A stretch of 54,849 nucleotides of DNA from Flavobacteriales bacterium BRH_c54 (GTDB lineage Bacteria > Bacteroidota > Bacteroidia > Flavobacteriales_E > Vicingaceae): NCBI GenBank assembly GCA_000961845.1, contig LADZ01000031.1, positions 1-54,849 on the forward strand, read 5' to 3'. Below the pieces are notes generated by a model that was not told the origin of the DNA, ran no database searches, and saw only the letters and a program-made list of their open reading frames with translations. The position numbers were made by a program, and so were the translations under genes. The stretch's first letter is position 1. Each line of letters opens with the position of its first letter. Shown here one piece after another: positions 26,828 to 35,435 of this stretch.

Positions 26828-28059
26828 TCGGCAGGAATTACTTTATATAATTTATCTGATGGTCGAATAATTTCATCAATAGGAGTAGAGAAGTTTACTC
26901 CTTTTTCAACTTTTTCTACTGACTTATCATCTACTCGAAGTTCTTTAACAGTAGTTTCAATAACTCCTGTTGTGGGGCCGGTAATTAATATTTTGTCACC
27001 AACACTTAACGAGTGTGTTTCAATTCTAAATTCAGCAATATTAATTTTAGGGAAATACTTAATGCCTTGACCCAAGAATTTTTTTCTGGTAGTAGCTTGC
27101 GAACCATGTCCTTCCGACCATTCTCCCAATTCCTGACCTAAATAATAACCATCCCAAAAACCTCTGTTGTAAACTGTTGCTAAGCGTTGGTTCCAACCTT
27201 CAATTTTTTCTTTGGAATAAGTGCCATCTAAATATGCGTCAGCAGCTTCTCGGTAGCACTCAGTAACTGTTTTAACATATTCTGGAGCTCTTCCTCTTCC
27301 TTCAATTTTTAATACTTTTACGCCAGCATTAATAATATCATCAATAAATCCAATGGTACATAAATCTTTTGGAGACATTATGTATTCATTGTCAATTAAT
27401 AGTTCATTTCCTTCTTCATCTTTCACTTCGTAAGTTCTGCGACAATTTTGTACGCAAGCACCTCTGTTGGCAGAAGAATTATTGGTGTGTAAACTTAAAT
27501 AACATTTTCCTGAAACAGCCATACATAATGCTCCGTGAGCAAAAATTTCTATTTCTACCAAGTTTCCTGAAGGTCCTGTAATATTTTCTTTTTTAATGCC
27601 GTCTGTAATACTTTTTACTTGAATTAAACTAAGCTCTCTTGCTAATACCATTACATCAGCAAAATGCGAGAAAAATTTAATAGTTTCTAAGTTGGTAACA
27701 TTGGTTTGTGTAGAAATATGCACTTCAAAACCGATTGAAGAAGCATAATTAATTACCGCTTGATCGGAAGCAATAACAGCAGTTATACCTGCAGCTTTTG
27801 CTTTATCAACAATACGTTTCATTAACGATAAATCATGATCGTAAATAATGGTATTTAAAGTCAAATAAGAACGAACATTATTGCTATTGCATGTTTCTGC
27901 AATTTTTTCTAAATCGTCAAAAGTAAAATTGTTGGCAGCTTTTGCTCGCATGTTTAGTTGTTCTATCCCAAAATAGATAGAGTCTGCTCTTCCTTGTATG
28001 GCAGCCATCAGCGATTCAAAAGAACCAGCCGGAGCCATTATTTCTATTTGTTTGTTCAT
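26824..28059 (-). CDS. trhP: U32-family tRNA uridine-34 hydroxylase (TrhP/YegQ-like)
   Basis: A 411-residue protein of the peptidase U32 group, whose studied members are Fe-S hydroxylation enzymes rather than proteases. The cluster ligands are visible as C179 ('AHGALCMA'), C186 ('SGKCYLS'), C202 ('NRGACVQN') and C234 ('SPKDLCTI'), a spacing like that of UbiU (169/176/193/232). The N-terminal TIM-barrel part and the 'GRGRAPEYVKTV' segment agree with YegQ, which makes 5-hydroxyuridine at tRNA U34 from prephenate. The C-terminal beta-barrel extension is present. Exact substrate is inferred from family similarity. Confidence 0.82.
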   Translation of the reverse strand: MNKQIEIMAPAGSFESLMAAIQGRADSIYFGIEQLNMRAKAANNFTFDDLEKIAETCNSNNVRSYLTLNTIIYDHDLSLMKRIVDKAKAAGITAVIASDQAVINYASSIGFEVHISTQTNVTNLETIKFFSHFADVMVLARELSLIQVKSITDGIKKENITGPSGNLVEIEIFAHGALCMAVSGKCYLSLHTNNSSANRGACVQNCRRTYEVKDEEGNELLIDNEYIMSPKDLCTIGFIDDIINAGVKVLKIEGRGRAPEYVKTVTECYREAADAYLDGTYSKEKIEGWNQRLATVYNRGFWDGYYLGQELGEWSEGHGSQATTRKKFLGQGIKYFPKINIAEFRIETHSLSVGDKILITGPTTGVIETTVKELRVDDKSVEKVEKGVNFSTPIDEIIRPSDKLYKVIPAE

Positions 28060-28218
28060 TAGTTTACCTACTGTAGTTTAAAAATGCGAAGTTACTACAT
28101 TTTAGCTTTAGATTAATAATTATTAAGATTCATTCTAAAGAGTGTTTATTATGTTGACAATCATATTTATACTATTAGTTTTTTTTTTATAGCTTTGTGA
28201 GAACAAAAACAAATTATT

Positions 28219-29529
28219 ATGAAAGTAAAATACCTTTTCACTTTAGTATTAACAATAGCATTAGTTTTTAATACTTACGCTACTACTTATACATCAACTC
28301 AAAATGGTGATTGGACAAACCCTGCTACTTGGACACCTTTTGGAGTTCCAATTCCGGGTGATGATGCAATTATCAATCATACGGTAATGTTAAACACTAG
28401 CTTTGCTTATACTTCAGGATCTATTACGGTAAATGCTACAGCTAGTTTGGTGCAAGATAACTCTTCTAGAGATATATGGTTAAACGGAGCAAGTGCGACA
28501 TTTACTAATAACGGAACAACCACTATAAGAAATTTGCTATTGAGTGACGGAACGTTTACTAATGCTGGAGTTTTAACATTTAATTCAGCAGCAAACTTTA
28601 TTACTATGGATAATCCAGGAGGTATTAATTGTATTGATAGTTTGTACAATGATGGAACGATTAATAACAATGGAGTTATTAATGTGGTAACTTTTTACAA
28701 CAATGACTTGATGAATAATTATGGTACTATTCAAGGTTTATCCACTGTGGTAGATAGTTTGTGGAATGAAGGCGATTTTTTTAATTTTTTAGGATCAACC
28801 TTGTTAGCAGATAGTGCTACCAATAATGGAAATTTTACCAATAATGGTAGCATTCAGTTTTTTCAGTTTACCAATTCTGTTAATGGCATTTTTGTAAATG
28901 ATGGTTCGCTGAGTTTTACTGATATGACCAATATGGGAGATTTTACTAATAATAGTACGCTAACAGGCTCGAATAGTATGTGGAATAATGAAGTTTTTGA
29001 TAACTCAAGTACAGGACAAATAACTTTAACAGTTAGTTTTTTAAATGCAGATACCGTAAATAATACCGCAAGTTTCAATAATGATGGTAGTTTTGATATA
29101 GGAGATAGTTTTTACAATTTCAACACGATTACGGGGACTAGTTCAGGATCTTTTACTGTTCAAGATTCTTCAGTAAATTTTGGCACCATGTCAGGAAGTT
29201 TTGATTTTTGTGATGCAACACCTCCGGCTACAGCTCCATTTGTAGATTTTAATTTTGGAACAATTGCCCCAACAATAACTTATTGTACAGTAAGTATTGC
29301 AGAAAATATAGGCAAAACCAACATTTCTTTTTACCCTAATCCAACCAAAGGTATGGTGTTTTTTGGAGAAAAATATCAACTAGAAATTTATAATGCGGTT
29401 GGGCAACAACTAATAAATAAGTATACCAATCAAGTAACTCTGGAGAATTACACATCAGGTATTTATCTTTTAATAATAAAAGATCAAAATGGAAATGTTC
29501 TTCAAAAAGATAGGTTAGTTAAAGAGTAA
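28219..29529 (+). CDS. T9SS-exported beta-repeat protein with C-terminal sorting domain
   Basis: 436 residues: a signal peptide (~1-21), then 'NGDWTNPATWTPFGVPIPGD', which looks like the start of a G8-like/right-handed beta-helix region. About 280 residues of short Asn/Gly/Thr-rich repeats follow ('FTNNGTTT', 'FTNAGVLTFN', 'NNDGSFDIGDSFYN'), spaced ~18-24 residues. The type A sorting tail is clear: 'ISFYPNPTKGMVFF', 'YQLEIYNAVGQQL', 'YTSGIYLLIIKDQNG' and the basic end. The protein should cross the outer membrane by the T9SS and be released or anchored at the surface. Function is unknown; an adhesin or polysaccharide-binding role is plausible. Confidence 0.82.
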   Translation: MKVKYLFTLVLTIALVFNTYATTYTSTQNGDWTNPATWTPFGVPIPGDDAIINHTVMLNTSFAYTSGSITVNATASLVQDNSSRDIWLNGASATFTNNGTTTIRNLLLSDGTFTNAGVLTFNSAANFITMDNPGGINCIDSLYNDGTINNNGVINVVTFYNNDLMNNYGTIQGLSTVVDSLWNEGDFFNFLGSTLLADSATNNGNFTNNGSIQFFQFTNSVNGIFVNDGSLSFTDMTNMGDFTNNSTLTGSNSMWNNEVFDNSSTGQITLTVSFLNADTVNNTASFNNDGSFDIGDSFYNFNTITGTSSGSFTVQDSSVNFGTMSGSFDFCDATPPATAPFVDFNFGTIAPTITYCTVSIAENIGKTNISFYPNPTKGMVFFGEKYQLEIYNAVGQQLINKYTNQVTLENYTSGIYLLIIKDQNGNVLQKDRLVKE

Positions 29530-29537
29530 GAGGATTC

Positions 29538-31274
29538 TTAAATTCCCTTCACATCAATAAACAACTCATCCAATTGTTTTTTATCAATGGTTGCGGGAGC
29601 ATCTATCATTACATCCCTACCGTTATTGTTTTTCGGGAAGGCAATAAAATCTCTAATGGTTTCTTGTCCGCCAAATAATGCACACAACCTATCAAAACCT
29701 AAAGCAATACCTCCGTGTGGTGGAGCTCCGTATTCAAACGCATTCATTAAAAAGCCAAACTGTGCTTGAGCTTCTTCTTTGGTAAAACCTAACAAATCAA
29801 ACATTCTGGATTGTACTGCTCTATCGTGAATACGAATAGAACCACCGCCTATTTCAGTTCCGTTTAATACTAAATCGTAAGCATTAGCCCTTACTTTTCC
29901 GGGGTCGGTTTCCAATAAATGTAAATCTTCTGTTTTTGGAGAAGTAAAAGGATGGTGCATCGCATGGTAGCGACCACTTTCTTCATCCCACTCCAATAAT
30001 GGAAAATCATATACCCATAATGGAGCATATTCATTAGGATTTCTTAAACCTAATTCGTTGGCAAGATGCAAACGTAAATCGTTCATTTGTTTTTGGGTTG
30101 CAGCCAAATCACCACTTAATACCAATATTAAATCGCCTGCTTTGGCATTGCATTTTTCTGCCCATGCTTTTAAATCTGCTTCACTATAAAATTTATCTAC
30201 TGAAGATTTATAAGTACCATCTTCATTGCAACGCAAATAAACTAATCCTTTTGCTCCAACCTGAGGTCTTTTTACATAGTCTGTTAGCGCATCTAATTGT
30301 TTTCGGGTAAAAGAAGCACAGTCTTCGGCAACAATAGCAATCACCGTTTCAGCACTATCAAAAACATTAAAACCCTTGTTTTTGGTGACATCATCAATAT
30401 AATTAAACGTCATCCCAAAACGAATGTCGGGTTTATCGCAACCATAATTTTTCATGGCATCAGCATAACTCATTCTTGGGAAAGCCTTTAATTCAATATT
30501 TTTAACTTTTTTGAAAAGGTAATCCATCATTCCTTCAAAAGTGTTTAAAATATCTTCTTGCTCCACAAAAGCCATTTCACAGTCTATTTGTGTAAACTCC
30601 GGCTGACGGTCGGCACGTAAATCTTCATCTCTAAAGCAACGCACAATTTGATAATAACGGTCGTAGCCACTTACCATTAGCAATTGTTTAAAGGTTTGTG
30701 GTGATTGAGGTAAAGCGTAAAATTGCCCGGGGTTCATTCTGCTCGGCACTACAAAATCTCTTGCTCCTTCGGGAGTAGATTTAATTAAGTAAGGTGTTTC
30801 GATTTCTAAGAAATCGATAGCATCTAAGTATTTTCTAACTTCAATGGCTAATTTATGTCTCAATTCCAGGTTTTTACGCACCGGATTTCTTCTTAAATCT
30901 AAATAACGGTATTGCATACGTAATTCCTCACCACCATCAGTTTTATCTTCGATGGTAAAAGGTGGAGTTTTACTTTTGTTGAGTAAGGTAAATTTCTCGA
31001 CAATAATTTCAATTTCTCCTGTGGGAATGTTGTTGTTTTTGCTTTCACGTTCAATTACTTTTCCTGTAATTTGTATTACATCTTCTCTACCTAGCGATTT
31101 AGCAGTTTTGGTATGTTCTTCACCAAACACCAGCTGAGTAATACCATAGCGATCACGTAAGTCAACAAAAGTCATGGCGCCAAGCTCACGAGTTTTTTGT
31201 ATCCATCCACAAAGGGTAACTACTTCATTAACATTGCTCAAACGCAATTCTCCATTGGTGTGTGTTCTGTACAT
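29538..31274 (-). CDS. aspS: Aspartyl-tRNA synthetase
   Basis: A class II synthetase of 578 residues. The N-terminal OB-fold anticodon-binding domain ('[20 protein letters not shown]') is followed by motif 2 '[16 protein letters not shown]', the bacterial GAD insertion (~290-410) and motif 3 '[10 protein letters not shown]'. The GAD insert and length show the bacterial type. Whether it is discriminating or also charges tRNA-Asn cannot be read here with certainty. It converges on the T9SS-exported protein gene with an eight-base gap and no visible terminator. Confidence 0.95.
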   Translation of the reverse strand: MYRTHTNGELRLSNVNEVVTLCGWIQKTRELGAMTFVDLRDRYGITQLVFGEEHTKTAKSLGREDVIQITGKVIERESKNNNIPTGEIEIIVEKFTLLNKSKTPPFTIEDKTDGGEELRMQYRYLDLRRNPVRKNLELRHKLAIEVRKYLDAIDFLEIETPYLIKSTPEGARDFVVPSRMNPGQFYALPQSPQTFKQLLMVSGYDRYYQIVRCFRDEDLRADRQPEFTQIDCEMAFVEQEDILNTFEGMMDYLFKKVKNIELKAFPRMSYADAMKNYGCDKPDIRFGMTFNYIDDVTKNKGFNVFDSAETVIAIVAEDCASFTRKQLDALTDYVKRPQVGAKGLVYLRCNEDGTYKSSVDKFYSEADLKAWAEKCNAKAGDLILVLSGDLAATQKQMNDLRLHLANELGLRNPNEYAPLWVYDFPLLEWDEESGRYHAMHHPFTSPKTEDLHLLETDPGKVRANAYDLVLNGTEIGGGSIRIHDRAVQSRMFDLLGFTKEEAQAQFGFLMNAFEYGAPPHGGIALGFDRLCALFGGQETIRDFIAFPKNNNGRDVMIDAPATIDKKQLDELFIDVKGI

Positions 31275-31355
31275 AACGCTTCAATAAAATTTAGATTGCG
31301 AAATTAAACAATTAAGCAAGAAAGTAGTTATGGAGAGAAATAAAATTTGGAGATT

Positions 31356-31388
31356 AGACCTAACAGGTTCCCAAAACCTTTTAGGTTT
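31356..31388. repeat. Imperfect palindrome downstream of paaE (AACCTnnnAGGTT type)
   Basis: AGACCTAACAGGTT (31356-31369) faces AACCTTTTAGGTTT (31375-31388) across a five-base loop; 13 of 14 positions pair, one as G-U. It lies just after the paaE stop and before aspS on the minus strand. Palindromes of this type are scattered between genes in many Bacteroidota genomes. It could act as a terminator or be a short mobile repeat. No second copy was seen in this window. Confidence 0.55.
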
Positions 31389-31394
31389 AAAAAA

Positions 31395-32462
31395 TTATAT
31401 CACATCATAATCTATCACTAACTTATCTGAAGCCGGGTGAGCTTGACAAGTTAAAATAAATCCTTCGGCTACTTCTTCGTCAGAAAGAGCATAATTCATT
31501 TCCATAGTAGCTTTTCCTTCAATAATTTGGGCTTTACAAGTGCAACATACCGCACCTTTGCAAGAAAAAGGAGCATCAGCACCTTGTTCAATAGCAGTGT
31601 CTAAAATAGTTGCTCCTTTGCTATTCAAATCAAATTCAAACTCTTCGCCATCCATAATTACCGTTACATGGCTTGTTCCTTCGTAAGAAGAATCAGGCGC
31701 TGTTTGTTCTAGTGAATCCGCTTTTTTAACGGGAGTAGTAAACAATTCAAAATGAATTTTTTCATCAGCAACGCCCATCTTTTTAAAGGTTTCGTTTACT
31801 GTGTTTATCATGGCTTCCGGTCCACAAATATAAAAACCATCAGCTTTTAGTATTTCTAAATTTAGTTTAATGAAGTCGTTCATTTTCTGCTCATCAATTC
31901 TCCCACATTGAATAGGATCTAATTGTTTGGCAGCACCTTCATCGTATGTAAAATGTACTTTAAAATTAGCAGGATGATTAGTAGTTAATTTTTCTAACTC
32001 TTGTTTAAAAATAGTATTTTCTTCATTTACATTACCATAAAAGAGAGTGAATTTTCCTCCTGCTTTAATTACTGATTTCAACAAGGAAAAAACAGGGGTA
32101 ATTCCACTACCTGCAGCTACACCAACTATATTGGCAGTATGGTTTTTAGCTACAAAATTTCCAGCAGGAGGCATTACTTCTAATGTATCACCTACTTTCA
32201 ACTCATTGTTTAAAAAACCAGACATTTTCCCATTATCTATTTTTTTTACACCAATTCTTATTTCTTCTTCAAAAGGCGTACTACAAATAGAATAAGACCT
32301 TCTAATATCTTCACCATTAACAATTCTTTTAATTGTAACATATTGTCCGGACTCAAATACAAACGTATTTTTTAAATCGGCAGGAAGTTCAAACGCAATA
32401 GAAACTGCTTGAGAAGTTTCTTTTCTAATATCTTTAACTTTTAGGGTGTGAAAATGACTCAT
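31395..32462 (-). CDS. paaE: Phenylacetyl-CoA 1,2-epoxidase reductase subunit PaaE
   Basis: 355 residues from the ATG at 32462 ('MSHFHTLKVKDI'); an upstream TTG adds ten unconserved residues. A ferredoxin-NADP reductase module has the flavin motif 'RRSYSICS' and the NAD(P) motif 'GVAAGSGITPVFS'. It is followed by a plant-type [2Fe-2S] domain, 'SCKGAVCCTCKAQ' (C-x4-C-x2-C) plus 'LTCQAHP'. PaaE passes electrons from NADPH to the PaaABC oxygenase. It is divergent from paaABCD, unlike the single paaABCDE operon of E. coli. Confidence 0.93.
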   Translation of the reverse strand: MSHFHTLKVKDIRKETSQAVSIAFELPADLKNTFVFESGQYVTIKRIVNGEDIRRSYSICSTPFEEEIRIGVKKIDNGKMSGFLNNELKVGDTLEVMPPAGNFVAKNHTANIVGVAAGSGITPVFSLLKSVIKAGGKFTLFYGNVNEENTIFKQELEKLTTNHPANFKVHFTYDEGAAKQLDPIQCGRIDEQKMNDFIKLNLEILKADGFYICGPEAMINTVNETFKKMGVADEKIHFELFTTPVKKADSLEQTAPDSSYEGTSHVTVIMDGEEFEFDLNSKGATILDTAIEQGADAPFSCKGAVCCTCKAQIIEGKATMEMNYALSDEEVAEGFILTCQAHPASDKLVIDYDVI

Positions 32463-32489
32463 TCTTTCTGTTTTTCTTTTTAATTCGGG

Positions 32490-32497
32490 CAAAAGTA
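32490..32497 (-). promoter_or_regulatory. Candidate -7 box of paaE
   Basis: TACTTTTG on the minus strand, 27 bases before the paaE ATG. A TTG at the expected -33 distance is not clear. It shares the 197-base intergenic region (32463-32659) with the paaA promoter, so a regulator bound here could act on both directions. Confidence 0.4.
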
Positions 32498-32622
32498 ATA
32501 TTATTTCGCAAAATAAGAAGATATTAAAATAAGGGACTAAATGAAATTACTAAAAATTTAGTGAATTTGTTAAAAAAATCTTCAACTGACAAAAATCAGC
32601 TATTTGTTGATTATTTTTTCGT

Positions 32623-32630
32623 TAAATTTG
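32623..32630 (+). promoter_or_regulatory. Candidate -7 box of paaABCD
   Basis: TAAATTTG matches TANNTTTG and ends 29 bases before the paaA ATG. Two TTG triplets lie upstream at 32604 and 32607, somewhat closer (13-16 bases) than the usual spacing. I saw no clear PaaR/PaaX-type palindrome in the gap. Confidence 0.4.
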
Positions 32631-32659
32631 GGCAACCAAATAAAAACATATATAACAAT

Positions 32660-33601
32660 ATGGATGAACAACAAAAATTAGATGCGTTTCAGGCGAAAAT
32701 TGATGCAGAAATTAAGATAGAACCAAAAGATTGGATGCCTGAAGAATATAGAAAACATTTACAACGTCAAATTTCTCAACATGCTCATTCGGAAGTTATT
32801 GGAATGCAGCCGGAAGGTAATTGGGTGTTGAGAGCTCCTACTTTAAGGGCTAAGGTAGTGTTGTTGGCAAAAATTCAGGATGAAGCCGGACATGGACAAT
32901 ACTTATATGCAGCAGGTGAAACGTTGGGAAAAAGTAGAGATGAGTTTATTGAAGAATTGCAGACTGAAAAAGCAAAATATTCCAGTATTTTTAATTACCC
33001 AACATTAACTTGGGCAGATATGGGAGCTGTAGGTTGGTTAGTTGATGGAGCTGCTATTGTAAATCAGGTATCCTTACAAAGAACTTCTTATGGACCTTAT
33101 GCTAGAGCGATGGTAAGAATTTGTAAAGAAGAAAGTTTTCACCAAAGACAAGGGTATGAAATTATTGCCCACATGGCAAAAGGAACACCTGAACAAAAAG
33201 CTATGGCCCAAGATGCGTTGAATAGATTATGGTGGCCATCATTAATGATGTTTGGTCCGCATGATGCCGATTCTCCAAATTTAGGGAATGGTGTGAAATG
33301 GAAAATAAAACGTGAAACGAATGATGAATTGCGTCAGAAGTTTATCGATAAAACGGTTCACCAAGCAGAAGTAATTGGGTTAACTATTCCCGATCCGGAT
33401 TTAAAATGGAACGAAGAAACAGGTCATTACGATTATGGTAAAATTGATTGGGATGAGTTTTGGAATGTGGTAAAAGGTAATGGACCTTGTAATAAACAGC
33501 GTTTAGAACATCACAAAAGAGCTCATAACAATGGTAAATGGGTAAGAGAAGCAGCTTTGGCTTATGCCCAAAAACAAAAAGCAAAACAAATGGTGGCGTA
33601 A
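32660..33601 (+). CDS. paaA: Phenylacetyl-CoA 1,2-epoxidase catalytic subunit PaaA
   Basis: A bacterial di-iron oxygenase of 313 residues that epoxidises the aromatic ring of phenylacetyl-CoA. The carboxylate/His iron ligands appear in '[11 protein letters not shown]' and '[13 protein letters not shown]', the two E-x2-H motifs of the four-helix bundle. I start at the ATG at 32660 ('[11 protein letters not shown]'). A GTG 33 codons upstream is open but lies ahead of the -7 box and encodes unconserved sequence. First gene of paaABCD. Confidence 0.95.
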   Translation: MDEQQKLDAFQAKIDAEIKIEPKDWMPEEYRKHLQRQISQHAHSEVIGMQPEGNWVLRAPTLRAKVVLLAKIQDEAGHGQYLYAAGETLGKSRDEFIEELQTEKAKYSSIFNYPTLTWADMGAVGWLVDGAAIVNQVSLQRTSYGPYARAMVRICKEESFHQRQGYEIIAHMAKGTPEQKAMAQDALNRLWWPSLMMFGPHDADSPNLGNGVKWKIKRETNDELRQKFIDKTVHQAEVIGLTIPDPDLKWNEETGHYDYGKIDWDEFWNVVKGNGPCNKQRLEHHKRAHNNGKWVREAALAYAQKQKAKQMVA

Positions 33602-33669
33602 TCCATCCAACACTCTCCAAAAGGAGAACCTTATTTAAGAATTATAATTTTAGAAAAAAATAAAGATTT

Positions 33670-33966
33670 ATGGATAATATTAAAGATAATCAAGGAGATG
33701 TTTGGGAAGTTTTTGTACAAAGCAAACCAGGGTTGCCTCATAAACATGCGGGCAGTTTACATGCAACAGATAAAGAAATGGCATTGCAAAATGCTAGAGA
33801 TTTGTACACTAGAAGAAACGAGGGAACATGTATTTGGGTAGTACCTTCAAATTTTATAGTTTCATCATTGCCTGAAGATAGCGAATCATTTTTTGATCCT
33901 TCAGACGATAAAATTTACAGACATCCTACGCATTATGTTATGCCGGAAGGAGCGAAGCATATTTGA
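33670..33966 (+). CDS. paaB: Phenylacetyl-CoA epoxidase subunit PaaB
   Basis: A 98-residue structural subunit needed for the active complex. It shows the PaaB pattern 'WEVFVQSKPGLPHKHAGSLH', 'DKEMALQNARDLYTRR' and 'IWVVPS'. ATG at 33670, 68 bases after paaA. Length is typical. Confidence 0.95.
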   Translation: MDNIKDNQGDVWEVFVQSKPGLPHKHAGSLHATDKEMALQNARDLYTRRNEGTCIWVVPSNFIVSSLPEDSESFFDPSDDKIYRHPTHYVMPEGAKHI

Positions 33967-34018
33967 GTTCCAGGTTAGCTTCCTAAACTATTTATTGATT
34001 TAAAAATTACAATATTAT

Positions 34019-34780
34019 ATGATGACACAACAAGATGCATTGATAAATTACTGCTTAAGATTAGGAGATTCTAGTTTAATATTAGGACAAAGAATGGCCG
34101 AATGGTGTAGCAATGGACCTACATTAGAAGAAGACATTGCACTTACCAATGTTTCTTTAGATTTATTCGGACAAGCTAGAACCATGTTGGCTTATGCTGC
34201 TAATTTAGAGGGTAAAGGCAAAACAGAAGATGATTTAGCTTATAGAAGAAGTGAAAGAGAATATTACAACACCTTACTCTCAGAAAGACCTAACGGACAT
34301 TTTGGTGATACTATTGCCAGAAATTTTTTGCATGATGCATTTTTGTATCATTTATATACTGCGTTAAAAAATAGTAAAGATGAAACTATTGCTGCTCATG
34401 CTGCAAAGTCTATTAAAGAAATTGCTTACCATTTACGTCATACTGGTGAGTGGGTAGTGCGTTTGGGTGATGGAACTGAAGAAAGTCACCAAAAAATTCA
34501 ACAATCTTTTGATGATTTATGGATGTTTACCGGAGATTTATTTGAGATGAACGAAGTTGACGAACTCTTAATTAAAGCAGGAATTGCAGTAGATTTGAAT
34601 GAAGTAAAGAAAAATTGGGACAGTACGGTAAACGAAGTACTACAACGAGCTACTTTACAACGACCAAAAGACGATTACATGCAAACGGGCAGATTGCAAG
34701 GAATGCACTCAGAATATTTAGGTCATCTACTTACTGATATGCAATATTTGCAAAGAGCATATCCTGATGCTACTTGGTAG
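34019..34780 (+). CDS. paaC: Phenylacetyl-CoA epoxidase subunit PaaC
   Basis: A ferritin-like subunit of 253 residues, structurally like PaaA but without a functional iron site; it pairs with PaaA. Recognisable segments are 'LRLGDSSLILGQRMAEWCSN', 'DLFGQARTMLAYAA' and 'KEIAYHLRHTGEWVVRLGDG'. Two ATG codons lie in tandem at 34019 and 34022; either may be used. It is 52 bases after paaB. Confidence 0.94.
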   Translation: MMTQQDALINYCLRLGDSSLILGQRMAEWCSNGPTLEEDIALTNVSLDLFGQARTMLAYAANLEGKGKTEDDLAYRRSEREYYNTLLSERPNGHFGDTIARNFLHDAFLYHLYTALKNSKDETIAAHAAKSIKEIAYHLRHTGEWVVRLGDGTEESHQKIQQSFDDLWMFTGDLFEMNEVDELLIKAGIAVDLNEVKKNWDSTVNEVLQRATLQRPKDDYMQTGRLQGMHSEYLGHLLTDMQYLQRAYPDATW

Positions 34781-34798
34781 TTTTTGTAGTAATAAGAT

Positions 34799-35302
34799 AT
34801 GAACCTCAAAGAAAAATATACCGAACAAGAAGTTTGGGACATGATAGCTCAAATTCCTGATCCGGAAATTCCTGTTATAACCATTGAAGAATTAGGTGTT
34901 TTAAGAAAAGTTGAGGTATTGCCTGAAAAAGTTGTTGTAACCATTACTCCTACCTACACCGGTTGTCCCGCCATGAAAATGTTTGAAGATGATATTATAA
35001 AAACACTTCATGATAACGGTATTGAAAATGTAGAAATTAAAATGGTTTATACTCCTGCATGGACAACTGATTGGATGAGTGAGGCAGCTATGCAAAAACT
35101 CAAAGATTACGGAATTGCTCCCCCTGTAAAAGGCACTCAAGACAAAGGCGTATTATTTGGTTCAGCTCCTAAAGAGGTTCAATGTCCTCAGTGTGGTTCA
35201 AAAAATACCGAGCTTAAAAGTCAATTTGGTTCTACAGCCTGTAAAGCTCTATATCAATGTAAAGATTGTTTAGAGCCTTTTGATTATTTTAAATGCATCT
35301 AA
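34799..35302 (+). CDS. paaD: PaaD, Fe-S maturation-type protein of the phenylacetate epoxidase
   Basis: 167 residues with an N-terminal MIP18/DUF59 domain ('IPDPEIPVITIEELGVLR', 'PTYTGCPAM') and a C-terminal zinc ribbon. The ribbon has Cys pairs in 'VQCPQCGSKNT' and 'YQCKDCLEPFDYFKCI'. PaaD is required for phenylacetate use and is thought to help install iron or Fe-S centres in the complex. Last gene of the operon, 18 bases after paaC; the next gene is unrelated. Confidence 0.92.
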   Translation: MNLKEKYTEQEVWDMIAQIPDPEIPVITIEELGVLRKVEVLPEKVVVTITPTYTGCPAMKMFEDDIIKTLHDNGIENVEIKMVYTPAWTTDWMSEAAMQKLKDYGIAPPVKGTQDKGVLFGSAPKEVQCPQCGSKNTELKSQFGSTACKALYQCKDCLEPFDYFKCI

Positions 35303-35435
35303 CTTTTATTTTAGGATTATGATTTTCAATAGGTTTTTGTAATTTACAAATACCTTATCTGTTTTGTATTTTTATTTTCAGTAATTAAATTCGCACAACG
35401 AAATTTTAAATTAACTTTTATAAAAATAACAAACT

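Noticed and set aside
32561-32659. GTG at 32561 as the start of paaA
   Set aside because: It would add 33 unconserved residues and place the start upstream of the -7 box; ATG at 32660 matches the family.
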